Assembly: GCA_018242605.1 (NCBI GenBank)
Contig: JAFEBP010000005.1
Location: 272,861 to 336,860 of the forward strand
DNA length: 64,000 nt
DNA from: Planctomycetota bacterium
GTDB lineage: Bacteria; Planctomycetota; Phycisphaerae; Phycisphaerales; UBA1924
Direction: 5' to 3'
The notes below the pieces were generated by a model. That model was not told the DNA's origin and did not search any database. It saw only the letters and a program-made list of their open reading frames with translations. The position numbers and the translations under genes are program-made. The stretch's first letter is position 1, and each line of letters begins with the position of its first letter. Positions 28,425 through 37,499 of this stretch are shown one piece after another.

Positions 28425-29272
28425 ATCAATTCGGGTAGGGCCAAGATGATAGGCGAAGAGCCCTCAGTGATCAATTCGAGGGTCCGGGAAACGAGTGCGA
28501 GACACCGCGGTGTGCATCGTTTGCCACCCCCGGCGTGCGCTCAAACGCGGTATTCCCGCTCAATTCCCTGCATTCCACTCACAATTCCGCGTATCACCTC
28601 GTGCGATCTTTGACATCCCAACCATTCCAAACCATCGCGCACGTTCCCCACGCGGCCGCGATTCTCGTCGGTCCAGACCTGTTGATTCACCCCGGACAAG
28701 AGTGCCAGCGGCAAAAAACGTCCCATAACTGATCAACTCGGCGACACAACACCAAAAGTTCATCCGCACCGCCCGTGGGGCGCCCTGCTCTCAAATGCGG
28801 CGATCACCTAGCCCCAGAGGCTCAGCGGAGCCCCAACGGGTCAGCTTCCCGGCGCGCCAACCACCAAAACTTCATGCGCGGAGATTCCACGATTAACCCA
28901 ATTCCCCAGGCAGCGCCCGCACGAGAACGTGATCAGTTTCACGCGTGCAGCCGACCAAAAGTTCATCCGCTCCGCCTCCCGCCATCGAGCTTTCCCCCTC
29001 GTCTGGTTCGAACCAAATCACGCAACGTCCCAATAACGCGCGGCTACACACCGCGCGCAGAGCACCAAAAGTTCATCGCACCCTACCCCAACCGCCCGCC
29101 TTGGCCTCCCCATCCCGCCCGGTTGAATCCTTCCCGCAATCCATCCGTACCATACTTATGTCCGGCATGGGCGGGGTGAGTCTGGCCTCTTTCCGACACT
29201 TCTGTGCGTCGGACACGATGCGGGCTTATTGTTCGGTGTCGGTTTGTTCTCACGGCCTCCCGGGAGTCGTTC
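28425..29272. other. Long 5' region of the prepilin gene with dispersed repeats
   Basis: 848 bp without a convincing gene on either strand. Its notable content is the four-copy 17-bp repeat at 28751-29079. Confidence 0.6.
28751..29079 (+). repeat. Four dispersed direct repeats, consensus ACCAAAAGTTCATCCGC
   Basis: Copies are at 28751-28767 and 28954-28970 (identical), 28863-28879 (two changes, AACTTCATGCGC) and 29064-29079 (ends TCATCGC). Starts are 112, 91 and 110 bp apart. The spacers do not resemble each other, so this is neither a tandem repeat nor CRISPR. A protein-binding array upstream of the prepilin gene is possible. Confidence 0.75.
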
Positions 29273-30085
29273 ATGAATTGCGCCCACATCACTCCGAACA
29301 CACGCCGCGGCTTCACCATCGTTGAACTGCTCGTGGTCATCGGGATCATCGGAATCCTGATCGCCATCGTGCTCGTCGCGGGAGGCAAGGTCGTCACCGG
29401 CGGCAAGCGCACCGCCACGCAGGACATGCTCCGCGTGCTCGACACGTCGCTCGACTCCTACGTGTCAAACAAGGACGGCAACCCATCCCCGCTCATCGAA
29501 GTGAATACCGATCCCGGCAATGCCGCGGGCACCAAGAGAGTCTTCCCGGTCGCCGATGTCCGCGACATGGTGAACGCCGGCGGCGCCCAGATGGTCAACA
29601 GCATCGGGTTGTACATGCTCCAGGCCGCCGATGTGCCCCAGGCCAAGGCGCACCTCGACACGATCCCCGCCCGCTTCCTCTCTTCCGCTCCCATCACCGG
29701 CCAGAACAACAGCCGCGTCATCCCGACCATCATCGATGCCTGGGGCAACCCCATCCGGTACGTGCACCCCGCCTTCGACGGCGTTATCGTTGACGACGCG
29801 ACCGCCCCCGTCCCCTCCGCGGCGGTCGCCATCGACTCGATCGAACTCCCCCAGCTCGCCCGCAACCAGACCTTCGGCCTGGCCTCGGTGCGCCGCACCG
29901 CCAAGTACACCGGCACGCCCAAGTACGGAGCCGACGGTGACGGCGGCACCTGTGTCGGCAACCGCCCTTATTTCTACTCCATCGGCGAGGACGGCCTGAA
30001 CGGCTACGACGCGACCGGCAAGTTCGATCGCAACGCCGACAACGTCTACACCAACCCGCCCACGCTCCCCAACCTCGGCGCGTGA
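29273..30085 (+). CDS. Type II secretion/type IV pilin-like prepilin (G-type)
   Basis: 270 residues from ATG 29273. The N-terminus RRGFTIVELLVVIGIIGILIA is a class III prepilin signal: cleavage after Gly by a prepilin peptidase leaves Phe methylated, with Glu at position 5 of the mature chain. The hydrophobic helix runs to about residue 38. The rest is a soluble head with no domain I can name, which includes WGNPIRYVHP and PYFYSIGEDGLNGYD, the latter resembling the calcium/glycine loop of GspG pseudopilins. No other secretion genes are near, as is usual for the scattered pilins of planctomycetes. Confidence 0.88.
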   Translation: MNCAHITPNTRRGFTIVELLVVIGIIGILIAIVLVAGGKVVTGGKRTATQDMLRVLDTSLDSYVSNKDGNPSPLIEVNTDPGNAAGTKRVFPVADVRDMVNAGGAQMVNSIGLYMLQAADVPQAKAHLDTIPARFLSSAPITGQNNSRVIPTIIDAWGNPIRYVHPAFDGVIVDDATAPVPSAAVAIDSIELPQLARNQTFGLASVRRTAKYTGTPKYGADGDGGTCVGNRPYFYSIGEDGLNGYDATGKFDRNADNVYTNPPTLPNLGA

Positions 30086-30190
30086 CCAACGCCCGACGCT
30101 GATAGCGGTGGGGGAACCACCTGTTCCGGTTTCTTCATTTCCCTGAATGCGCGGGCCGATACTCTCACGCGCCGCACTCATCGGCCCACC

Positions 30191-31750
30191 ATGCCATACC
30201 AGCGCCCCTCCATTCTCACCAACATTGTCGCCACGATCGGCCCCGCCTCCGATAGCCCGGACATGGTCCGCCGGCTCATCCTGGCCGGCGTCGGCATCTT
30301 CCGCTTCAACTTCTCCCACGGCGATCTCGCCGCGCACGCAAAACGACTCGACACCGTCCGCCGCGTGAGCGCCGATCTGGGCATCACCGTCGCCTGCCTC
30401 GGAGATCTCCAGGGCCCCAAGATCCGCGTCGGCAAGATCCCCGCCGGCGTCGGCCAACCTCACCCCTCCGGAGGCGGTGCGATCCTCGTCGCCGCGGGTG
30501 ATTACGTCGTGCTCAAGAAGGACATCGACGTCGCATCCATCCGCAACGGCCGGGCCGTGCTCCCCCTCACCTATCAGCCGCTCGTCGATGAAGTGGAGCC
30601 CGGCCACGCCGTCCTCATCAACGACGGCGCGATCCGCATGATCGCCGAAACCCACGACGCAGCCGCGGGCGAACTGACCTGCCGGGTCGAATACGGCGGT
30701 CTCATTTCAAGCAGCAAGGGCATTAATCTCCCCAACTCCCGCCTCTCTACACCCGCCATCACAGACCGCGATTGGGAATGCGCCGCCTGGGCCGTGAAGA
30801 ACGAACTGGATTACCTCGCCCTTTCCTTCGTCCGCGACCCCGCGGATGTGCACCACCTCCGGACCGGCCTGGCCGCCATGCCGCACCCCAAGCACGAGAT
30901 CGAAGGAACCGGCGAAGGAGCCTGGATCCCGATCATCGCCAAGATCGAGATGCCCCAGGCCGTCGCCAACCTCGACGCGGTCATCGAGGCCTCCGACGGA
31001 ATCATGGTCGCCCGCGGCGACCTCGGCGTCGAAATGGACATCGCCCAGGTGCCCATCACCCAGAAACGCATCGTCGCCACGTGCCGCGACTTCGGAAAGC
31101 CCTGCATCGTCGCCACCCAGATGCTCGAGAGCATGATCGAGAACTCGACCCCGACCCGCGCGGAAGCCACCGACGTCGCCAACGCCATCATCGACGGCAC
31201 CGACGCCGTCATGCTCTCCGCCGAGACCGCCACCGGCAAGCACCCCGAAGAAGTCGTTTCCACGATGTCCCGCATCATCGCCGCCGCGGAACTCCACGTG
31301 GCGCAGGGCGAGTGTCGCCACTCGCCCCCGACACGAATGGCCAGCAACCACCGCGGCACCGCCGCCCTCGCGCACGGCGCTTGGCAGATGGCCCAGGACC
31401 TCGCCGTCAAGGTCGTCGTCGTCTGGAGCCAGCACGGCGGCACCGCCCGCTACCTCTCCCAGAACCGATTCACGATTCCGATCGTCGCCTACACCTCCGA
31501 CGCCCCCTCCGCCCGCCAGATGTCGCTCCTCCGCGGCGTCATCCCGGTGCTCAGCAATCCGCCCCGTTCCGGCACAATCTCAGAGTGGATTGCCAGCGTC
31601 GAATCAAACCTGCGTGACACAGGCTTGGTGTCCAACGGCGATCCGATCATCCTCATCGCCGGTCGTCCGCTCGGCCAGGCCAAACGCACCAACACGCTCG
31701 CGATCCACAAGGTCGGCGAACCTACCGGCTTCACCGGGCACATGGGCTGA
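30191..31750 (+). CDS. pyk: Pyruvate kinase
   Basis: 519 residues. It makes pyruvate and ATP from phosphoenolpyruvate and ADP, the last step of glycolysis, in the cytoplasm. Signature blocks are TNIVATIGPASDSPDMV, FRFNFSHGD, GDLQGPKIRVG, IIAKIEMPQAVANLDAVI, the active-site MVARGDLGVEM, ATQMLESMIENSTPTRAEATD and DAVMLSAETATGKHP. The C-terminal regulatory domain is present. No Shine-Dalgarno sequence is seen before the ATG, perhaps a leaderless or weakly translated start. It stands alone, 105 bp after the prepilin gene. Confidence 0.97.
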   Translation: MPYQRPSILTNIVATIGPASDSPDMVRRLILAGVGIFRFNFSHGDLAAHAKRLDTVRRVSADLGITVACLGDLQGPKIRVGKIPAGVGQPHPSGGGAILVAAGDYVVLKKDIDVASIRNGRAVLPLTYQPLVDEVEPGHAVLINDGAIRMIAETHDAAAGELTCRVEYGGLISSSKGINLPNSRLSTPAITDRDWECAAWAVKNELDYLALSFVRDPADVHHLRTGLAAMPHPKHEIEGTGEGAWIPIIAKIEMPQAVANLDAVIEASDGIMVARGDLGVEMDIAQVPITQKRIVATCRDFGKPCIVATQMLESMIENSTPTRAEATDVANAIIDGTDAVMLSAETATGKHPEEVVSTMSRIIAAAELHVAQGECRHSPPTRMASNHRGTAALAHGAWQMAQDLAVKVVVVWSQHGGTARYLSQNRFTIPIVAYTSDAPSARQMSLLRGVIPVLSNPPRSGTISEWIASVESNLRDTGLVSNGDPIILIAGRPLGQAKRTNTLAIHKVGEPTGFTGHMG

Positions 31751-31766
31751 ACTTGAAACGCGACTC

Positions 31767-32747
31767 TCAGAACAGCGGGGAGGCCAGCAACAGGATGACC
31801 CCCGCCAGCAGCACCACCGCGACCTGAAGAAGAAACCACACCAGGTTCCCGCGGTGCAGCTTCCAGTGAGTTGTAATCGCAGAATGCCACCACGCCGCGT
31901 GCCAGATCAGCAACCCGATTGCTACCCAACCGATCACCGGGGCTCGCAGCAACGAGTAACCGCGGACCCCCGCAACCTGCAGCACCCCCGAGACCGCCTC
32001 CATCCCCAGTATCACCGCTTTCACAATCATGAACGTCATGCAGAGCAACACCACCGTGACCAGGCTGTACAACGCGGCCCGCGCGATGTGAACATATCGC
32101 ACCTTGGCCATCCGCCTCGACACCGGCAACGCCAGCAGCAGCAACGGCCACGCACCCGTCATCAACATGAACGAACAGACCGGGGGCGCGGTGAGTTGGG
32201 ACGATTTGAAGAATGAGAGTTTGAATACGACGGAAGTCAAGTTCGTCCAGTTCATCTCCCACACGTACCGTCCGAAGGGGAACAACACCACGTTGAGAAT
32301 CATGAGTTGCGGTCGCGAACCCGGTGCAACGCTGGTCGTATACCGAGAAGACACCGCCGCGGTCGGCGCCGCGATACCTGTCATTGCAAGCACCACGCAT
32401 TCGATGCACACATCCACCGCGAACACAACGGCAAGGCACGCGAGCAGCGCGATCACGATCTTCCGCGGTCGCACTTCATGATGCAGCTTGACCCGCCGCC
32501 AGAACAGCCACGGCACGACCATCCAGATCCCGGTCCTCAGCCCCCACGCGATCGACTGCCGCACGCCCACCGCGTGCTCGACCAGGCCAGGACAGATCTT
32601 CCGGTCCGGCGCGAACACATCCGCCCATTCAAGACCATGCCCGCATTCGCTGCAGGTACCCGTCGTGGGGCACGAGTCACCCCAGCGAGCGACCTCCCCG
32701 CCAAGGTCGTACCCGCACCGAGGACATTCGGGCTCCAGTGTCCGCAT
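31767..32747 (-). CDS. Membrane protein with N-terminal zinc ribbon
   Basis: 326 residues from ATG 32747 (a TTG two codons earlier is possible). The first 40 residues form a four-cysteine zinc ribbon, CPRCGYDLGG and CSECGHG. Six or so hydrophobic helices follow, with none of the common transport signatures. Proteins of this design are frequent in Phycisphaerae, and their function is unknown to me. It converges with pyk, with 16 bp between stops. Confidence 0.75.
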   Translation of the reverse strand: MRTLEPECPRCGYDLGGEVARWGDSCPTTGTCSECGHGLEWADVFAPDRKICPGLVEHAVGVRQSIAWGLRTGIWMVVPWLFWRRVKLHHEVRPRKIVIALLACLAVVFAVDVCIECVVLAMTGIAAPTAAVSSRYTTSVAPGSRPQLMILNVVLFPFGRYVWEMNWTNLTSVVFKLSFFKSSQLTAPPVCSFMLMTGAWPLLLLALPVSRRMAKVRYVHIARAALYSLVTVVLLCMTFMIVKAVILGMEAVSGVLQVAGVRGYSLLRAPVIGWVAIGLLIWHAAWWHSAITTHWKLHRGNLVWFLLQVAVVLLAGVILLLASPLF

Positions 32748-33491
32748 CGCCAAGCGTACCGCTCCGCCGAGCGATTCGTTGCGAGATTCCGAATTCGCTC
32801 GGTCGGATCAACTATGAAGTCCCCAACGCTGTTGACCCGACGCCTCCAGGGCTGCGACGGAGTAACTTAGATTGAGTCGTACCGGTGATTCGTTGCCGCC
32901 GAAATCCACGGAGGGGTGACCGTCGATATTCACCCGGCTGTAGTCGCCGAAGACGTAGAAGACCGGCCCCGCGCGGGTTTCGCACCAGGGCGCTCAGGCG
33001 TTTTAGCGGATATTCCCTTGCGGGCGTAGACGCGGTGCGCCATTTCGGGTCCGCTGGTGAGTATCTTCATGGGGTTTCTGTTCTGGATGGCCTGAGTCTC
33101 CTCGACGGCGCGGGTGCTCGCAGAAGTTGATCACGCACCTGGGACTCGTGTTCCAAGAACAAGTCGATCGCCGCGGCGGGCTTAGCCGAAATTGGTGAGC
33201 AGTTGAAGCGGTGCCTCGTGTTCGCCGTGAACGTCTCCGACCAGATCGATGGGCCGATGAACGCAGTTGGATCGGGGATTTGACATGGGAAGTGCGGGAG
33301 ACATGAGGGGGTGGGAGTGGTGGGCGGTGGGTGTCGATCGGTTGAACGGGGGCGGAGAAGCGGGGTTCGGATCTCCTCATGCTGCTTCCGTCAAAGGTGT
33401 TCGACTCGTTGAAGGCGGCTGGTGGGCTATCGCCGGCTTGAACTCGTGGTACGGTGCCCGCACAATTGTGATTAAGCAGATACCATGGCGC
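32748..33491. other. Intergenic region, possibly with decayed coding sequence
   Basis: 744 bp. A minus-strand stretch ending near 32,810 reads as a plausible protein tail (VNIDGHPSVDFGGNESPV), but no intact gene or family was identified. The last 80 bp lead into the second ECF sigma gene. Confidence 0.45.
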
Positions 33492-34085
33492 TTGTCGTTG
33501 CCCGAATCCAGTTCTGCCGACCCTTCACGATTGATGATCGCCGCCGCGAACGGAGACCGCCTAGCGTCCGAGAGGCTCCTGCCACTGGTGTACAACCAAC
33601 TCCGCAAGGTGGCGGAACTGCGGATGGCGGGCGAGCGTCGGGGGCACACGTTGACGGCGACCGCTCTGGTGCATGAGGCGTATGTTCGGCTCACCGGTTC
33701 CGGCACGGTCGAGTGGGCGGGTCGGGCGCATTTCTACGCGGCCGCGGCGGAAGCGATGCGGCGCATTCTGGTTGACCACGCCCGGGCCAGGGCGGCGGAA
33801 AAGCGGGGAGGACCCGAGGCCCGCCGAGCCGCGGTGTCGCTGAGTGCTCTGCCGGACCCGACTTCCGCAGCGGAAAACTCCGGATTCTTGATCCTGAACG
33901 ATGCGATTTTGCGCCTGGAGGAAGTGGACCCCCAGGTCGCGACGGTGGTCCGGCTCCGCTATTTCGCCGGGCTGACCATCGAGGAGACGGCGTCAGCGAT
34001 GGGCGTTTCGGCGCCGACGGTCAAGCGGGCTTGGGCGTTCGCGCGTGGTTGGTTGAAGGAACGCATCGAGGCTGACCGGGAATGA
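33492..34085 (+). CDS. ECF sigma factor, planctomycete TIGR02999-like (second copy)
   Basis: About 197 residues from a TTG at 33492 or 33498; no ATG suits the family length. Region 2 contains ERLLPLVYNQLRKVAELRMAGE and ATALVHEAYVRLTG; then HFYAAAAEAMRRILVDHARARAAEKRGG, the subfamily hallmark; region 4 is VVRLRYFAGLTIEETASAMG followed by VKRAWAFARGWL. The stop overlaps the kinase start (ATGA), so sigma and kinase are made together. The arrangement repeats the pair at 24-27 kb. Confidence 0.9.
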   Translation: MSLPESSSADPSRLMIAAANGDRLASERLLPLVYNQLRKVAELRMAGERRGHTLTATALVHEAYVRLTGSGTVEWAGRAHFYAAAAEAMRRILVDHARARAAEKRGGPEARRAAVSLSALPDPTSAAENSGFLILNDAILRLEEVDPQVATVVRLRYFAGLTIEETASAMGVSAPTVKRAWAFARGWLKERIEADRE

Positions 34086-37000
34086 AGGACGGACCGGAGA
34101 CCGGCATGGCTGAGCACAGTCACACAGAATTGCGACGACTCTTCGATCTGGTCATCGAGACGCCCCGCGAGTTGCGCGAGGGCGTGTTGGCACGCGAGTG
34201 CCGGGGTGACGTTGCTCTCAGGAGGCGGATTGAAGCGATGGTGGCCACGGCGGAGGGCGAGGAGTTTCTCAGCGATCCGACGGTAGCGATGGTCTCGGCC
34301 GATCCGGCGGACGCGCGAACGTCGGACGGTGTCGCGGAAGGCCCTGTCGGGTCGGGGGAATTCTCGGCTCTGATTGACGGCCCCGGAACACGGATTGGCT
34401 CGTACAAACTGCTTCAGTTGATCGGCGAGGGTGGGTTCGGGACCGTGTTCATGGCCGAGCAGGAGCAACCCGTCCGGCGAAAGGTCGCTCTCAAAATCAT
34501 CAAGCTCGGGATGGACACGCGTCAGGTAGTGGCTCGCTTCGAACAAGAGCGCCAGGCGCTGGCGATGATGGATCATCCGAACATCGCGAAGGTATTCGAC
34601 GCTGGGGCAACGCAGGCCGGCCGCCCGTACTTCGTGATGGAATTAGTGAAGGGTGAGCCGATTGTTGAGTACTGCGATCGAAATAGCCTGGGCATTTCCG
34701 AGAGGCTGGAGTTATTCACACGGGTCTCCTCGGCGGTGCAGCACGCCCACACCAAGGGCATCATCCACCGCGACATCAAACCCTCCAACATCCTCGTCAG
34801 TACACAGGACGGGCGTCCGCACCCCAAAGTCATCGATTTCGGCATCGCCAAGGCGACCGCCAGCAAGCTCACCGAGAAGACACTGTTCACGGAACACAGA
34901 GCGCTCATCGGGACGCCGGAGTACATGAGCCCGGAGCAGGCTGATGGAAGCCTCGACATCGACACGCGGACTGACGTCTACTCGCTGGGCGTCCTGTTGT
35001 ATGAACTCCTGACGGGCACGACACCCTTCAGCGGCAACGAGCTGCGCTCCGCGGCGTACGCGGAGATTCAGCGAATCATCCGTGAAGTGGAGCCTCCGGT
35101 TCCTAGCACGCGCTTGTCGCAGCAGGCGGACACGATCGCCAGCATCGCGGCCAAGCGCCGGACCGAGCCCGGGCGTCTTGGAGCTTTGATCCGGGGTGAA
35201 CTCGACTGGATTGTGATGCGGGCGCTGGAGAAAGACCGCAGCCGGAGGTATGCAACCGCGAATGACCTGGCGATGGACGTTGGGAGATACCTGTCGGGCG
35301 AGCCGGTGGCGGCCGCCCCTCCGGCCAGAGCATACAAGTTCAGAAAATTCGTGAGTCGGAATCGGGGAAAGGTCACCGCGGGCGTGCTGGTGGGTTCCGC
35401 TATACTGCTGGGCCTGATAGGCACGTCCTGGGGGCTGGTCTGGGCGCTCAACGAGAGAGAAAGAGCCAACGATGCGGCCGTCGCGGAACGGCAGGCTCTC
35501 CGCCAGGCACGGGAGCGGACCGAATCGCTTGAGAAAGTGACCAAGTTCCAGGCGGAACAACTCAGCGGGATCGATGTTCCCTTGATGGGCGTGCGGTTGC
35601 GCGACGGTCTGCTCCGCAAAGTACGTGTCGTCGCGGAGCGGTCTCACCCGGCTCCCGGGGATTTGGACGCCCGGATCAAAGAAGTCGAACGGTTGATCGC
35701 CGGAGCTGATTTCACGGGCTTGGCTTCCGAATCGCTTGAAGCGAGCGTTTTTCAAGGCTCGCTCGCCGCGATCAACAGGCAGTTTGGCGACCAGCCCCTC
35801 GTGAAGGCGCAACTGCTCCAAACAGTGGCTGAGGCGCTTGTCGGGGTTGGTCTACTCCAGCAGGCCATCGGTCCGCAGGCTGAGGCGCTCGAGATCCGAC
35901 GGGCTGTGCTCGGCGAGGTGGATCCCGTCACGCTGGAGTCAGTCAGAGCTTCGGCAATACTCCGGGGGGCGCAGGGAAAGTACGACGAGGCCGCGCCCCT
36001 CTTCGCCGAAGTGTTGAACAAGCGGCGTCGCGTGCTGGGGAACGAACATCGGGAGACGCTTAAATCGATCTTCGAATACGGCACGCTTCACTACGTCCAA
36101 GGGCATTACGCGGAGGCGGAGCCGCTATTCCTCGAGGCGCTCGAGGGCCGGAAGCAAACCTTGCCGGAAGGTGACCCTGACCGTCTGGAGTCGATTCGCG
36201 CGATGGGCCTGCTGCGCTTGGCCCAAGGCCGTTTGGCAGAGGCTGAGGCTTTGCAACGGGAAGCAGTTGAGGCCTGCGGCCGCTCGCTCGGCGCCGAGCA
36301 TGCGGACACACTCCGGGCCGCGGCCGGGCTGTCCGACGCGCTGAAGTGGCAGTACAAGTACGCCGAAGCCGAGGAGGTGGATCGCCGCGTCGTTGATGGC
36401 CGACGGCGATTGCTGGGGGACGATCACCCGGATACGTTGACGGCGATGAGCAGTTTGGGCGAAACGCTCCGGAACCTCAAGAAGTTGCCCGAGGCCGGGG
36501 ATATTCTCCGCGAGGCGCTGCAACGGCAGCGCCGGGTACTCGGAGACGATCACCCCGACACGCTTGTCTCGATCAGCCGCCTAGGGATGCTGCTCTACGA
36601 CCTTGGCAAGCTGGACGATGCGTACCCATACTATCGCGAAACGCTCGAGGGTCGTCGTCGCCGGCTCGGCAACGAGCACGCCAACACCATGACTTCGCTC
36701 AGCAATATGGGTTTCCTGCTTCAAAAAATGGGGAGGCTCGCCGAGGCTGAGGCTTTCTACCGCGAAGCTTTGGAAGCGCGTCTGCGCATAAGCGGCCGGG
36801 ACCACCCGGCGACGCTCACCACGTTGTTCAACATCGGGACGCTGCAGATGGCGCAGAACCACTTCTCCGAGTCTGAGGCAACCATTCGGGATGTGCTTGA
36901 TCGTCGACGCAAGGTGCTGGGCACCGCTCACCCGGAGACACTGAACACGATTCAGGTGTTCGGCACGCTCCAGATGAAGACCGGCAAGCTGGTCGAAGCT

Positions 37001-37321
37001 GAGCAGGCGTTCGGCGAGTGCCTTCGGTCGCGTCGCAACGCGCTGCCGCGGCAGGACCCTCGCATCTACGAGACGCTTGGCCTGCTGGGGGAGGCGGTGG
37101 CCATGCAAAGGCGGTTCAGCGAGGCCGAGTTGATCCTCAAGGAGGCCTATGCCGGCTTGGAGACTGCAGGCTCGGCCGGACTTCGGTCCGATGTGGCGAG
37201 ACGGCTCGCCGACTGCTATGAGGCTTGGAACAAGGCCGAGCCTGGGGGCGGTTATGGGCCCAAGGCCACCGAGTGGGCGGCGAAAGCCGCGGCTACCCCC
37301 GCGCCCGCCGAATCAAGGTAA
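34082..37321 (+). CDS. Ser/Thr protein kinase with long TPR array
   Basis: 1,079 residues. An N-terminal helical segment is followed by a kinase domain at about 108-400: GEGGFG (115-120), VALK with Lys138, HRDIKPSN (229-236), DFG (252-254) and TPEYMSPEQ. A transmembrane helix lies near 431-455. Residues about 560-1050 are tandem 42-residue TPR units of kinesin light-chain type with the pattern RRxLGxDHPDTLxSxxxLGxLL and LxEAExxxREAL. Such kinases are typical of planctomycetes. The ATGA overlap with the ECF gene implies a shared pathway, perhaps phosphorylation-dependent control of the sigma factor. Confidence 0.95.
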   Translation: MKDGPETGMAEHSHTELRRLFDLVIETPRELREGVLARECRGDVALRRRIEAMVATAEGEEFLSDPTVAMVSADPADARTSDGVAEGPVGSGEFSALIDGPGTRIGSYKLLQLIGEGGFGTVFMAEQEQPVRRKVALKIIKLGMDTRQVVARFEQERQALAMMDHPNIAKVFDAGATQAGRPYFVMELVKGEPIVEYCDRNSLGISERLELFTRVSSAVQHAHTKGIIHRDIKPSNILVSTQDGRPHPKVIDFGIAKATASKLTEKTLFTEHRALIGTPEYMSPEQADGSLDIDTRTDVYSLGVLLYELLTGTTPFSGNELRSAAYAEIQRIIREVEPPVPSTRLSQQADTIASIAAKRRTEPGRLGALIRGELDWIVMRALEKDRSRRYATANDLAMDVGRYLSGEPVAAAPPARAYKFRKFVSRNRGKVTAGVLVGSAILLGLIGTSWGLVWALNERERANDAAVAERQALRQARERTESLEKVTKFQAEQLSGIDVPLMGVRLRDGLLRKVRVVAERSHPAPGDLDARIKEVERLIAGADFTGLASESLEASVFQGSLAAINRQFGDQPLVKAQLLQTVAEALVGVGLLQQAIGPQAEALEIRRAVLGEVDPVTLESVRASAILRGAQGKYDEAAPLFAEVLNKRRRVLGNEHRETLKSIFEYGTLHYVQGHYAEAEPLFLEALEGRKQTLPEGDPDRLESIRAMGLLRLAQGRLAEAEALQREAVEACGRSLGAEHADTLRAAAGLSDALKWQYKYAEAEEVDRRVVDGRRRLLGDDHPDTLTAMSSLGETLRNLKKLPEAGDILREALQRQRRVLGDDHPDTLVSISRLGMLLYDLGKLDDAYPYYRETLEGRRRRLGNEHANTMTSLSNMGFLLQKMGRLAEAEAFYREALEARLRISGRDHPATLTTLFNIGTLQMAQNHFSESEATIRDVLDRRRKVLGTAHPETLNTIQVFGTLQMKTGKLVEAEQAFGECLRSRRNALPRQDPRIYETLGLLGEAVAMQRRFSEAELILKEAYAGLETAGSAGLRSDVARRLADCYEAWNKAEPGGGYGPKATEWAAKAAATPAPAESR

Positions 37322-37499
37322 TCGTCGCCAATTCGGGAATCGCATTGCGATCTGCCGGCAGGCCATCTTGGCCCCGCGCTGTTCACAACCAAAAGTCGTG
37401 AATTTCTGATCCAGCTGGCGGCCTGATTACGCCTTGAGTGCGTGGTCGCCCACTGGGCGGACGGGTTCCCGAACGATTGTGCCTTCTTGTGGAGTTCTC

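Noticed and set aside
28751..29079. CRISPR array
   Set aside because: Repeats are only 17 bp, imperfect, with 75-95 bp spacers of uneven length, and no cas genes are present.
30191..31617. Long frames opposite and out of frame with pyruvate kinase
   Set aside because: They are shadows of a clear pyruvate kinase, rich in Arg and His as expected from GC-rich codons.
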